This document shows, piece after piece, positions 47,001 through 59,901 of a stretch of 64,000 nucleotides of DNA; position 1 is the first letter of the stretch; every line of letters starts with the position of its first letter. A program made the position numbers and the translations under genes. Origin of the DNA: Numida meleagris (lineage: Eukaryota > Chordata > Aves > Galliformes > Numididae); contig NC_034409.1 of NCBI RefSeq assembly GCF_002078875.1, positions 16,310,631 through 16,374,630 of the forward strand, written 5' to 3'. Below the pieces are notes generated by a model that saw only the letters and a program-made list of their open reading frames with translations, was not told where the DNA came from and made no database searches.

Positions 47001-50000
47001 CTGCTAGGGATTAGATTGGTTTACTACAATGCAAAAACATGACAATTTGCAGATCCCTCTATTCAAACTCAAGAGAAACACGGTACTTTCCATATTGCTG
47101 ATGTACCCATGATAAAGCCTAGTATTTAAACCTTAAACATTATACTGTTTTACTAATTTGAAATTTGTCACTCTGGCTAGACCATAAAGTTAATTTATTT
47201 ACCCATCATGAGTATATAATGTAAAGTAATTAGTGGCAAAGGATTAGTTTAAGTTGCAGAGTTCAGCATGTGATTTGTGAATGTCTCATTCTTCTCTAAT
47301 CATTTTTTTACAGATATTGAAAGCGTGTTGCATAAAATTTTTCCAAACTGGTAACAGAGAGATGCTTCTTTGGTATATTTCTGAAAAAGTATTTTAAAGC
47401 TGAAAAAAATTTTTATGTATGATATGAGAGAGAAAGAGATTGAGAGAGTTTTTTCCATTCATACTTCTGCTTTCCATGGTATCCAAAGTTACCATGATTT
47501 TCCCTCTGTTTTGGAAAATATACATCAGAAATCCAAGCCCTGAGAAGGTGCTGGAAGAGGTCTTCCCTTGGGCTTATGTAACATCACATGAAAGTCATCA
47601 CAGACAACATTTTAACCTTCTTGCTCTAGTGAACAATTATTTTCATGATGCTGGAATCATTTTTATTGAGCATTAGAGGCAGAAAATATGCTAATTTCTG
47701 CTTTACATTACTTGCTTTTGCTTGTAGCAGAAGGAATTGCACAGAGGTTGAACTTCTATGAGTTCCTGAAATGCTGTCTCCCACTGGAGCTCTGCCTATG
47801 GCACACTATTGACAGAGCTTAACTGCACAATAAGAGTCCCAGTGGCACTCTGTAAGTGAAAACCCACTTTGAGTATTTCAGTGACCTTGATTGCACTAAG
47901 CAGGTGGGCATGTATCAGAAGTGCTAAAGCAGCAGCTCTGCAGAAGGTATGGTGTGCCCATTCCAAGCCTGTGATTTAAGTAATTTTAATTAATTTTGAC
48001 TCCAGAGTAGCACTGCTAACTTCTCTGCCCTGCTTACATATTTTTATGTCCAATTGCCAACATTTCAACTCAGAAAAGGCTAGACATGGACAGAATAACC
48101 AAATCAAAGTTATTTTCCCCATTTAAGGTCAAAGTAATCACTGATGTAAATGTGATTTTTTTTTCTCCCACATGTTTAACTGGTGAAACTATTGGAGAAG
48201 ATGCAGGTATTTTACTCCCAGGCATTTATCCCTGCATTTATTGCATATAAATGTTGCTCACATTGCTCATGCCTGTTCCATATTGTTTAAAACTGATCTC
48301 ATCATTTCCTCAGCTTTCTATTCCCTCCAGTGTGCCTGCAGTTCTTATTAGTAATTTACCACAGAGTTCTATAACAGTGAATACTTTACTGCTGCTGTTA
48401 ATTAAATCTGTGTGGGTAACTATTCACTCACAAGAGAAAATCATTGCAGCAAGATATTGTCAGGCCTGAGGCTTTGCACTAATAGAATCTGTACATATCC
48501 CAGAGGTGATATGTTCTGTATCTGGAGAGGATGCAGTGAGCCAGATCTTCCAACACATCCAGCTGGTGTTTCGGTGAATGAATGTCAGGGGGACAAGCTT
48601 CAAAATACAACGTTCCTAAGACTGAAAGATGGGCAGAATAAGAGCGAGACAATATGGATATTTTATCCTTCTTTGTATAATGCAATCTCATAACCTGTGA
48701 TTTAGTCTGTGTTTCTTTTAACTTTAATTTGGGACACATAAGTGATGTGGAGTGCTTTAAGTTGTTAAAATTAATCATTTAGGGGAACGTCATACACGGT
48801 GAAGGGTATTGTTATATTAGGAACATAGATGAGTTGAGGAGACATAGTAAAAGTGGCTTATAGCACAATACTGAAGAATTATATAAAGGACTTTTAAGGA
48901 AACTACAGACAATTCACCATCAGTTAGTTTCAGCAGTGACCCATAAAAATTTCCTCTCTCAGATAATGATAGCATTTGCCATATTCCAGGTATTTTCTAA
49001 CGTGTGTCAGGAGGTTATATGCATCATAGGCAAAATGAAAAATTTTAAAGGTTACCATTGTCTTCATTAGCCCCATCACACTAATGAAGGGACAGTTGCC
49101 TTGAGCAGGCAATTGCTGCCTCACAAATTCTGCACATGGGTTGCTGCATTAGAAACATCTGCAGTGAAACCTCGTCTATTGTAAGGGGGAAATGCCTTTT
49201 GTTAAGAATTAGCGCTAACTGGGTTACACAAATGATTTGGGTGCTATACAAAGAATATATTCCTCTTCTTAATAAAAGATATAATTTGTATATTAACTTA
49301 TAGACTACAAAGTGAAGGATTAGAAAGATCTTTCTTCATAGAGATGTAATTATCTCTACATATGCACATTGGGACTTATAATAACTAATGAAACAGTGAT
49401 TATAATGGATGAAGAAAATATCGGACTGCTAACTAATGGAAATGGTTGTCTCAAACTTCAGAAGATGTAGTGAGCTGAATTATATTTTGCTGGTATACAT
49501 TAATGCAGGTATACCAATGCTTTATCAGTTCCCAGTGCCATTGTTAACAGCATATTTGGCTTACTTTATATACAAAGCTGAACAGGATGAGGACAGATTT
49601 GTTCTACATGCATGAATAAATCTATATGCACTCAGTAATTTGTATACATTTGTATAATAACACGTATGTTACACAAAAGAGAACTGATAAGCAAGTATAT
49701 ATACCTTAAACAGTGGGCAACTAGATTTGTAGACAATATTACAAAATCTGGAGATGAGAAATTTCCTGGAAGCAGTCAATAGCCAGGATTTGCGGTATCA
49801 TATGTCAGCCGTTTAAGCTTTGGGTCTTGAAACCAGACTGGTCACCTATGCACATTAGTAATCACTGGAGCAGTCCATATGGAGATTTGTCACAACTGTC
49901 ATGGGCATTTATTTCTGGATGAGCACTTTCTATATCTGTCCATCGCTGCAGTGGTCAGCAGAGCCACTTGAACAGGATACAGAAGTATGAGCAGGATTCC

Positions 50001-51124
50001 TCTTCTGAGGTCTTGACAGCTTCAGAATTTGATTCTGTTCAGGGACTAGGACAGCTCTGGCATCCTAAGGTTTCGATCACTGAAGAGAACTGTTGACGAC
50101 CCACTGAGGTGCTTTGATGTCAGAGGGTACAGCTCAAAGTTCCTCTGTGGCAAATAGAAATTGCCAAAGGGAAGCTGCTGTTGAAATGAAGTAAATAAAA
50201 CAAAGAAGAAAGGGGTAGCTTTGATGATTTAATAATTTAGGTTTAGCATCAGAAACTTGGAATACTGTTGCTCGTGCTAGGATGGGACTGCGTGGGCTTC
50301 TGAGCATTGATAAGGAGTGGAGCTCAGCACTTTCTACCATGTCTATTTTTAATACATGCACATTAAACAAGCACCTTGTGAACAACTCTGGTAAGACAGA
50401 AACTCTGCAGGAGATTTGGTCACATTCATTGTTTCTCTTTTATGTGATTTGTGTGGATTCTGCTTCTCTGGCTCATGAAAGCCAACAGCTGTAGTAATAA
50501 TGGTGTTAAATGTCACTTGAAAAAGCCTGTGAATATATATTTAAGGATCTCTTCCTGATACATATGCCAAAGAGATTATTTCCTGAGCTATCCCCCTATA
50601 TTAACACTTTTTTAATGAAATAATATATATGAAGTACTGTATACATACATACTGAATCCAGATACAAAATGAGACAGTAACTAATCTAAAAACATTCTGA
50701 AAAAAATTAGAAACTGAAACTGAACCGGAGGGCTCTTTTTTCAAAAGTATTAATTAATAACTAAAAATGAGGGCATGGTTACTACCACTGTTGTAATACA
50801 AAGTGCTTCTGGCTTTAATACATTTAGAAAATTAGTTGTTGGTTCAAATGAAAACTTCATGGAAGAAAGTATTTGTATTACAATTCCCCATTTAAGAAAT
50901 GCTCTCTGTAATGTTTTATTATGGTAGTATAAGCATCCAAAATAACTTGCTAGTGGAACATAGTAGCTAGGAGAGGGGAAACTTAAATACTACTGGTCTT
51001 CAAGAATGTTACTGAGAATGATAAGTGACTCTTAGAATTCTGCTTACCCAATGCCTGTGCTTACACATAATTTGGCAAAACTAACATTTCAAGTTTGATG
51101 AGTCTCATTACTCAATACTTTATG
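44061..51124. other. AT-rich non-coding stretch, no gene seen
   Basis: Seven kilobases with no recognised exon or repeat body. A compact CpG-containing hairpin at 46,761-46,781 is listed separately. The frames at 47,440-47,676 and 48,251-48,693 (72-99 codons) have no recognisable domain. Confidence 0.55.
46761..46781. repeat. Perfect 9-bp stem, 3-nt loop hairpin
   Basis: TTCCCGTCT, loop GAT, AGACGGGAA. The stem contains a CpG in each arm, which is uncommon in this CpG-poor stretch. The next 80 bp contains several TAATTG/CAATTA-type words. It is not followed by a T run, so it is not a terminator-like structure, and no function can be assigned. Confidence 0.75.
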
Positions 51125-51987
51125 ACAGAAGAAAGGGATGCCATCCAAAGGGTCCTGGACAAGCTTGAAAAGTGGGCCCACATGAACCTAATGATATTCA
51201 AAAAGGCCAAGTGCAAGGTGCTGTATTTGGGTTGGGGCAATTCAAGATATGTGTACAGACGGGGGAAAGAACTCACTGAGAGCAGCCCTGTGTAGAAGGA
51301 CTTGGGGATCCTGGTGGATGAAAAGCTGGGTATAAGCCAGCAGTGTTCTTGTGAGGCCCAAAAGGCCAACAGTATCCTGGGTTTCATCAAAAGAGGGTTG
51401 GCCAGCAAGACATGGGAGTTGATTGTACCCCTCTGCTCTGCCCTTGTGAGGCCCCATTCAGAGTACTGCATCCAGGCTTGGGGTCCCCAGAACAAGAAGG
51501 ATGTAGAGCTGTTGGAGAGGGTCTAGAGGAGGCCACAAAGCTGATCAGAGGGCCAGAGCACCTCTCCTATGAAGATAGGTGAGGAATCTGGGCTTGTTCA
51601 GCTTGGAGAAGAGAAGGCTCCAGGTAGATCTCATTCTCACCTGCTAGTATTTGAGAGAGTTTATAAACAGGAGGGAGAGTGACTTTATACAGAGCCTGAT
51701 AGAGATACAACAAAGGGAAACGGTTTCAAATGAAAAGAGGGAAGATTTAAGTTATATGTTAGGGGGAAGTATTTTACTCAGAGGGTGGTGGCTGAGGCCT
51801 GTCACAGACTGCCCAGAGAAGCTGTGAATGTATCATCCCTGGAGGTGTTCAAGGTCAGGTTGGATGGGGCCCTAGGAATCCTGAGCTAGTGGGGGGCAAC
51901 CAGCCAGCCCACAGCTGAGGGTTGGAAGTGGGTGAGCTTTAAGATCCCTTCCAACTCAAGCCATTCTGTGATTCTATGATTCTGTGA
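51125..51987 (+). mobile_element. CR1 LINE, ORF2 C-terminus plus 3' tail, about 0.86 kb
   Basis: The longest CR1 copy here. The frame ending at 51,295 encodes [19 protein letters not shown] and then [11 protein letters not shown]. The frame 51,302-51,526 encodes [20 protein letters not shown], then [14 protein letters not shown] and [13 protein letters not shown] followed by [15 protein letters not shown]. These are the C-terminal blocks of CR1 ORF2 in order, interrupted by an in-frame TAG (51,293) and a second TAG after LLERV (51,524). The 3' tail follows, with TTGGATGGGGCCC and AAGATCCCTTCCAACTC, and ends in ATTCTATGATTCTGTGA. It is a dead copy, 5'-truncated near 51,125, and fairly well preserved. 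Confidence 0.95.
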
Positions 51988-52306
51988 CTTTCAAAAGAAA
52001 GCTTCTGAGTTTCTCTCATCAGCAGAACCTTCAGAGGTAAGGAATTTCCAGCTTTTTTTAGCTGTGACCTCTGCTCCCCAGGAACAGAAGCCAATCCCTG
52101 TATTTGTTTTATAAATAATAATTATGAGCCAGTTCCTAAAGGCTGCTCTCCTTCAGCGCAGTATGTTTCGAAATGGAAGATTTTAAGTGAAGCAAAACTT
52201 TTTTCCCTGTACTATACAGGAGACAAAGATAAGAGATTGCACCTTTTAAAAACAAACGAAGATGAATAGCTGTATGCTTTTCCTCTTCCTTTTGACATCT
52301 CTGCCT
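51988..52306. other. Short spacer, nothing recognised
   Basis: About 320 bp between a CR1 and an LTR. No exon or repeat recognised. Confidence 0.55.
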
Positions 52307-52311
52307 ACCAC
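52307..52311. repeat. Left 5-bp target duplication (ACCAC)
   Basis: ACCAC abuts the left end of the LTR and is repeated exactly at 52,506-52,510. Five-base duplications fit ERVL-type integration. Confidence 0.75.
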
Positions 52312-52505
52312 TGCTGTGATTTAACTCAGCAGCAGCTCAGCACCACACAGCCATTCACTCACTCCCCTCCAAGTGGTATGGAACAGCCCCAGGCCTCATT
52401 CTGGCACCGCCCTGGCTCTGGCCTGGCCCTGGGTGTGCTCTGTCACTCAGCAACAACCAAACATTGGTGCTCACTGTTAGCACTGTTTTGGCTGAAGCCA
52501 GGACA
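52312..52505 (-). mobile_element. Short ERVL-type LTR, internally deleted
   Basis: This 194-bp unit starts TGCTGTGATTTAACTCAGC and ends GCCAGGACA, so its ends are TG...CA, and it lies between perfect 5-bp repeats (ACCAC). Its left 60 bp (GCAGCTCAGCACCACACAGC, then CACTCACTCCCCTCC) match the left part of the LTR at 6,036. Its right part (CACTGTTTTGGCTGAAGCC) matches the other end of the same LTR family. The middle, including the TATA region seen in the longer copy, is replaced by a GC-rich segment with GGCCTGGCCCTGGG-type words. By analogy the element points leftward. It is a solo LTR: no internal sequence, and probably no promoter function. Confidence 0.75.
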
Positions 52506-52510
52506 ACCAC
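52506..52510. repeat. Right 5-bp target duplication (ACCAC)
   Basis: Exact copy of 52,307-52,311, directly after the terminal CA of the LTR. Confidence 0.75.
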
Positions 52511-55500
52511 TTTAGGTAGCTTCTCACCTTTTCGTTCTGAATCAGATTCATTTCTTCACTGAGTGTTAGCTCTCCACTGGACTGTTACAGTTAGCACAAA
52601 GGGGGAAAAAAGATAGGACTGAAACTGTTAATAAATGCTTTGTGGAAAGCGGGCAGGATAAGAGGAGGTAGAGCTTAATGACAGCAATACATCACAAAGA
52701 GAAAGTCAATCGTAAAATTCTCTATTTAAGTTCATGAAGATACTTTTTATAGCCAAACTGAGAAATCCCAAGGAGAAATCAGTCATTTCTTAGGTGTTAT
52801 CAACTGCTTCCAGTGTAACAATCTCAATCTGCTTCTTAAGGTTATTAAAATGAACTATAGTTTTCTAGTCTATTTGTCACTGTCAAGCAAGATTTGTTAA
52901 TGATTATTTTTCCCTTACTCTAATTTACAAAGTTTTGTGACAAACTGGGCAATGAGTGAAGGATGTAAAGAGGAACAGTCTCATTTTGCATGTTAGCTGA
53001 GAGGCTGAGTCAGTGAATAACATATATCTTCTGTATAAGAGCATAATGTTTTTGCTGACATTCATTCTTGTTGTTTCAACTCCACAACTTATGTCTTCTT
53101 TGTTTTTTAAGAAATTCAAGCAATCGTGGAGCGTGATTAATAGAGGCTCAGCATATCAGTAAAACTATGAGAAGTAAATAAATACACCAAACTCTGCATT
53201 CCTTCAGGAATGCCAACTGCTGTGCCCTGAGTATGATTTCATCTTTTCTTAGTAATGTGAACTTTTTATTTATCTAAAACAGGAGAGATATTACAGATAT
53301 TGAAGTGCAGTCTATGACTTGCCTACAAAAAGGAAACTTTTGAATATTGCTTAGAATCTGCTGATAGGATAATGTTTTGTTTTAGGAAGAATTCCTTAGT
53401 TTTGTCCTACACTTGAAGCCTTTACAAAACAGAACTTTATATGAGTACCTGAGGATCAGCAAGCCATCAATGCAATTATAAATTTCTAATTCATAGGAAT
53501 TCTTATGTTGAATTACAAGCAGTTTTCTTCTGGACTTAGAATTTCCCATCCTAGAACAATTACATTAAATGCTTCAATGAAAGGTATAAAGAAACTAGAG
53601 GTAAGTGTACATGGAATAATATGGGCTTTAAGCTGTTTCCTACAGGCTATGTTGAACTCAGAAACCCCAAAGTTTTCCTGTTTTCTAAAATTTCTATGGT
53701 TTTTGTTTTTGACATCATTAGAGTAACTCAGGATAATCATCTCATTTAAATAAGTCTCTAAAATACTATACAGACTTACTTTGCTTGGGCATCACTACTA
53801 GCAGCAAGTAACAGCTTTTATACTGCCCTTCTTTTCTTTCCTGTCTCGTATCTGACTTGTTTAGGTAAGCAGTTAGACAGATTCAAATAATGAGTGTCAG
53901 ACTGCAACATCACAGTATTTCCTATATAATTCCAGGCATTTTTTCTGTGATCTTTCGAGCAGAGATACAAAAATCCCACAAGAATGCTTTCTGCTGATTT
54001 TGATTTAATAAGAAAGACTATGGAATTGCAATGAGAGTAAACTCGTTAATCCTGCAGGCACTATCTCTTGGTGCATTCATGCTGAACCTCAGGCAGGAGG
54101 CTGAGGTGCCTAATATAGGATAGTGTCCACCTATGGCTTTTGAGATAATTACTGGATTGGAGGAGAGAGAGGGATGCCTCCAAAGAATGGCCCAGATCTT
54201 CCATGGCATGAGACGTTATCCATAATGGTCTAATTGTTTTTCCTGATTAACTAGGTAGAAAGTAATGGCAACAACACTCCTGATCAGCTGTAAGAATGAG
54301 GGATGTCCCAGACAGAAGCTTCTGCAGTACTTTGAGAAAGTCTTCAACATTCCTTGGTTCAGCATGCATTAAAAATCCAAACCAAAATTTTGAGTTCTTT
54401 AACTATCTGACTAAAGTTATAAGCTAATAGTGAGTTTTAAAAAGAGGGGAGGGACAGGCCATGATTGTCTCTTCTTACATCATCTAAATATCCCTAATAA
54501 ACAATTGTTTGAAGATTCAAGGATGCAGATCTCTGAAAGAAAACAGAAAAGAGAAAAGTAACACAAGATTTGATTCTTAATGAAAGAGAAACCATTTTTG
54601 GCTTGTGATACCTAGCATTCCAAAAGAAGGAAATTTTCTAAATGAATTTTAGAGAGTAACATGGACGCTAAGAAAAATAAAGAGAGACTGACTGACATGG
54701 GTGAAAAGGAATATGTATATGGTGGAACATGGAAATGAACAGTGGTGTGTAGCTAGTGATAACAGTCAAGAGGGACTGCTGGATTCATTAACTCGGTAGA
54801 AAGACTTGTAGCTCAGTTTGATCTCTTTCTGATTGTTAACAAAGCATTCAGCAAAGCTGACAAGCCCTAATGTGTTGGTAAAAAATCTTTACTATTAAAA
54901 GAACATTATCTGGAAGCAGAATGAAGTGCTTAAAATTAGGGAATGCCTGAATTCAGATTGTCAATATAATACTAACTCTGTCTCAATGTGCCCTTTTCTT
55001 AAGATAGTTCCTAATCGTGCTGATGCAGTCTACCTAAATTAGACATCTACTGAAATACCTAAAATTCCACGTTGATATTCAACATTTTGCTGATTGCCTG
55101 TCAGGGGTGACATAACTTTCACTTTTGATTCTGCAATTCCAGGGTGGCCCGTTTCATTCCATTGACCTGAGAAAATGTGTAAATTGAAGGCACCTCAATT
55201 AAGCGTCTCTAGCATGATGGGGTGAATAAAGGCAGGAACAGTACTGATTTGGTTCAGAGACACATCTGACAGAATGGATCGTGCAGATTTAATGAGCAAC
55301 TAATCAATATTTGGTATTTTCATTGCTGGTAATTGAGCGAGCACATGCCATCTTTGTTGAACATATCCAACTTTGCTATCCATGTAGAATAATTAATTTT
55401 CTCATTAGTATTTCTGTGGTGTTCCTCATGGAAGCAACTCAATTACTCATAAAAATTAATTGGTGCATCCTCTTAGCACCCTGTGCAAGATGACACACAG

Positions 55501-56547
55501 AGGCAAAGACACCCAGGATATGTGATATTCACTGCTGTAACATCTAAGAGTTATCTGCTATGCCCACAATGAAATGTGTGTGGTAGAATTGTACCCCCTG
55601 GCTGATGTACATTCAGCAGAAGATGTGGTATGCCTGTGACTAGAGCTCGCACCCTCCAGAAGCCTGAGGGTTAGGAGGGCCAAGGTGACCTACTAGAAGG
55701 TGCAGTGATACTAGTTCAGGAAGGAGGACTATTAGAAAGAATACACACCAAAAAACTAGCACATTTATGCCCAGAAGCATGTGCTTTTTGCCTCTAGCTA
55801 AACATTTCAGCTCCTTTGTTTGCTGAGAAGAAACCATTGCAGGGCCTGTGCAACACTGTAATGCAGCAATGGAGTGGATTCCACAATACTTCTGTGCCTG
55901 CGCTCTTTTCAGGTGCTAGATAGGCAGAGTTGACCTGCACAGGTCTGATATTCTTCCTAAAAGGCATTTCAGGCTCCTTCTGGTACTGCATGAAAGGTAA
56001 GTTACGAATTCCCACTACCCCCTACTACCAGAAAAATAAAAGTATTGACTTGTGAAGCTATTTTGGAGAACCTGGCATGCCTTTGGCTATGATGTGATCA
56101 GTTATTTGTGTGTCCCTTCCCTTGCATTCCTGGCAAGAATAAGGAGGTGGTTTTCTAGGCAGATTTTTTTTTATTATAAAGTGCTTTTTTTCATACTCTT
56201 GGGAACTCTACTTTCTTAGACAGGAACCCTCTGTGTTCACATAGTTTTGCCTCACTCCCATTCAAAGTTTCCCTGTTCCAGTATTTTCACCTACCTACAA
56301 CTATTTCCCATATTTGCTTGGTCTTTAAAAACATGTCTCCCAGAAAGGTCTCCTCATGCTCATTCCTAGCTTCAGATTCTCATCTCCTCAGCCTCTGCTC
56401 CCCAGCCAACATCACATTTGACCTTTCCCACTGACCAGGTGTACTTGCAGATTCTGAAGTTCTTCCCCAAATCAAATTCCATGAATGTCATTGTATCCTT
56501 TATTACTTATGTTTGTCTTCTGTAGCCAGCCCCCTCCCTCCCTTAAA

Positions 56548-56574
56548 TAAAACAAAACAAAGCAAAACAAAACC
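56548..56574. repeat. (AAAAC)n imperfect microsatellite
   Basis: Five AAAAC-type units with one substitution (AAAGC), preceded by a C-rich run. Confidence 0.85.
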
Positions 56575-58079
56575 CCATGCCTTATCATCCATAGAGAAAA
56601 ATAAATTTTGTTGCTGTTCTGCTTACAGTTCCACATTAATTATTTCAGGTTCTTGGGAGTTTTGGTAAAGTTTCTAAAAGCACTGTTGTGTTAATTAGAA
56701 ATTTTGAGCTAACTGTTCAATTTTTACAAATGATAAACATTATTCTGAGCTTTCTGAATGTCAGAAAAGTCATTTCTTCCCCTACATTAAACTTTCCAGA
56801 CAGCTTTCACTAGCTTTTTTAGTATATCTAGGAATCATTTATAACTATACCATATTTATGTGTCAGTGCATGTTAAACACAGCATTTTATATTAATAGGG
56901 GTTTAACTGCAGGACTCCAGTATGCTGTACATTGAGTTGAAAGTGGAATGGGTTGTTGTCTCTGATTGCATAGTATCACTACACAAGGGCGAAGAGAGCT
57001 AATAATTTCATATATGTAAACTTTAATATTTGTCTGATAATGTGTAATTCCAGAAAATATTTTATGTTGAATTATTACAGGAACTGCTTAATACTATTTG
57101 ACTATTGTTGCCGTTACCCAGTTAATATATTATTTGACAATTATTTCCGTTATTCACGAGCACTATAATTAATAAAGTGCTATTATGCAAATGATGTGTT
57201 TCATGAACAACTGCAGTGTTCAGTGGGTAGATACTTAACAATTTACGTGGTGTGTCCAACATTGCTTAACACTAAAACAATGAAGGAAATGGAAATGCCC
57301 ACTAAACCTTATTTTTATGGTATCTGTTTTTGGGGTGGTTTTTTTTCTTTTTTGAGCTTTTTTTACTCAGAAATTGAGTTAGCACTTAAAAACGTTTTCA
57401 CAGCAATTCGGAACTATAGTTTTCACTGGAGAAATCCCTAAACCTCTCCTGCATTTTGAATGATTTAAAGACTTTTGACTGCAAAGACTCGATCAATACT
57501 TCTCTCAACAGCTTAAGATTCTGACACTTAGATAGGTTCATCCTGAAGCCAGAGATAAGACAATCAGCCAATTTGGAGTTAACAGCTCCTGACGGACTTA
57601 AAAAGAAAAAAAAAAAAGACAGTGAATTCCTTCCTTTATGCCCAAATGCCTGGCAGATCTGTTCACAGGCAGAGAAAGAAGTGGATCATGCTCCTCTTAA
57701 GGCTGTCAGCTATTCAAAGAGGAAACAAAAGTGATAAATGATATCCTAAAGGAACATCACGGCACGATGGGACAAGGGTGCCACTCCTTTTCGGGCTAAT
57801 GTGGGAAAGCATTCACACTTCGCCTGTGTGCTATAGGTAATCACAACAGTACGGATCCATACTGTTCAATATTTTGTAAAGTACTCATTACCACATAAAA
57901 ACCAACACCAATAAACCTTATGCTTTACTACAGCTCCTTTGACCACTTCTTTCTCTCTGTTTATCTTCAGTAACCATGTTTTCTGCAGGACTAAGTCAGA
58001 AATATTTTTGTAATTAATAACTGGGTTTTGAGCTCGAATTTGGTCTATTCTTCAATATTTTTTCCACAGTTTAATTTAA

Positions 58080-58200
58080 TTCACTTTTTGAGTTTCTTCT
58101 TTCTTCTGACTCTTCTTCTCTTGTGTCCCTGCCTTCTCTCCTTCTTTTCTTCCCCCCTTTCCTACATTTCTCTTGCTCATCTATGTACTTGTCACTTTCT
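58080..58200. repeat. Pyrimidine-rich low-complexity tract
   Basis: About 120 bp dominated by TTCTTCT, CTTCTCTCC and CCCCCCTTTCC words. It explains the Lys/Glu/Arg-rich 64-codon frame on the opposite strand, which is not a gene. Confidence 0.75.
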
Positions 58201-58534
58201 TCTTTATTATCTAACGCAACATAATAGGATGGAATGTAATCTAATCTATTTTTCTCCCTGAGCATTTTTCTTGCTATTACTACCTACTTCCATCTCTCTT
58301 TCATCTCCTTGGACGGGATCAGAGCATGAATTTTGTCACTCTTTAAATATAAGTGTTGTGTAAGTGTTGAGAATCTCACCCAATGAGAATATGTGGATGC
58401 TTCTTTCCAAAGAGATTTAGCTGACAGCTCTGAGTGTGCAAGGACTAGAATGAGCTTTCTGAAAGTATTCATTAGTATGGTGTTAAGAAAATAGCTAAAA
58501 GGAAGAAGTATATAAATTAAAAATCCTGGAAAAG

Positions 58535-58556
58535 TTTTTTTTTTTTTTTTTTTTTT
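58535..58556. repeat. Poly-T run, 22 bases
   Basis: Uninterrupted T22 followed by AAGGTAAAATG. No retrocopy body recognised. Confidence 0.88.
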
Positions 58557-59877
58557 AAGGTAAAATGTGTCCTTTCTAGGTTAAATATGATGTAGGAAAA
58601 GGGGTAAGAAATACATTTACTAGATTAGTTTGTATCTTGAAGAAACATCTGAAAATCAGTTTCAATTTAAAAAAGAAGAGTGCCTATGTTTGTGCATACA
58701 CATAGAGAAGCTTCATTGTTAACACAAGCCTTCAGGAGATATTTAATGAGATCTTCTTTTTCAAATGATTTTTCAAATTGCCTTCTACTTCTTTGAGGGC
58801 TGATTTGCTAAGATATTATTTCTGAGAGCATAAAATCAAAACCAAATATTACAGTTTCAGTTATCGGGATAACACAGTTTTTCTCTTTCAAGATAGAAAA
58901 TGTGCAGAACCAGCAGTGCTCCAAAGTGTCCTCGAGTAGATGCACATTAAGAAGACATTAGCAGTGTGGAGCCTAGAGCTGCACGCCAAGCATGGGGGTC
59001 TCAGGGCTTGTGCTCAGACGGGCTCTGCTCTGCTCAGACAGCAAAGGGCACATGATTAATTTTGAAAGCATAAAAAGGAATTGTTCTAAGATTTAAAGTA
59101 GAATCCAAAAGAGTGACTGAAAATGGCAGATACATCAATAGCTCTTCAAACAGCTTCTTACAGATTCCAAGAAACAAGGTTTGTTTAGGTGAAAATGCAT
59201 TACCAAATTCTTATGGGGTACATTTTGGTTCCTTCAGGCTGAATAACGTTTTTTCTTTGTAAGAGTCACAACTGAAAAACTGTCAGTGGCCTGCAGATTG
59301 GTTGCTGTCCTACCTGTGTTTATTACACATAAAATTTCACGGAAATTTAGGCTACAGGAGAACTTTAGTTAGAAGACACATATTTAAAAGTGCTTTTAAA
59401 TGAAAAATGAATCTATTACTTGTAAACATTGCATAATGGAGTTGCTATGAGTAAACATGTGTTGTAATTCTCTCATAAGAATGGAGTTGCCTCACAATGG
59501 AGATGGCAGCAGAAGGAATGTGCAAGTCTGTCAAAGACCTGACATCCCACCCTTGCCCAGCTTTGCCTATGTGCGTTCATGAACTTATTTATTAATCTCA
59601 GAGTTCTTGAGCACTTTCCAGGGGAGTATTTATTAATATGACTACACATCTGCCACGTCCCGTTCACTGTCCTCTTGTCTTCCAAGGGAGCATCACATCT
59701 GTAGCAACACAAAGTGGGAACTTTTAATTTACTAGAGTTCTAGCCTTTCTTTCTTCATTATTTTCCAAGAATACATCTTATGATGTATTTGTTAGAGAGG
59801 GCAAGATAAAAGGAGTGCACTCTGCACTGGGGCAGCAGCAGATGAGATTTGTGTTGGCACATTTTTCCAGAAGGTGT

Positions 59878-59901
59878 GGGTGTGGGGTAGGGAGAGCAGG
59901 G
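59878..59901 (+). other. G-quadruplex motif
   Basis: Four G runs (3, 4, 3 and 3) are separated by loops of 3, 2 and 6 bases, so the tract meets the canonical G3+N1-7 rule on the plus strand. It sits in a slightly GC-richer patch at about 59,810-59,940. Structure formation is inferred, not shown. Confidence 0.6.

Noticed and set aside
54040..54210. Segment with GGCAGGAGGCTGAGGTGCC, suggestive of a SINE
   Set aside because: No A/B box pair, tail or target duplication. Bird genomes have few SINEs and the resemblance is limited to one short phrase.
58071..58265. Lys/Glu/Arg-rich 64-codon minus-strand frame
   Set aside because: Direct consequence of the pyrimidine-rich tract on the other strand.
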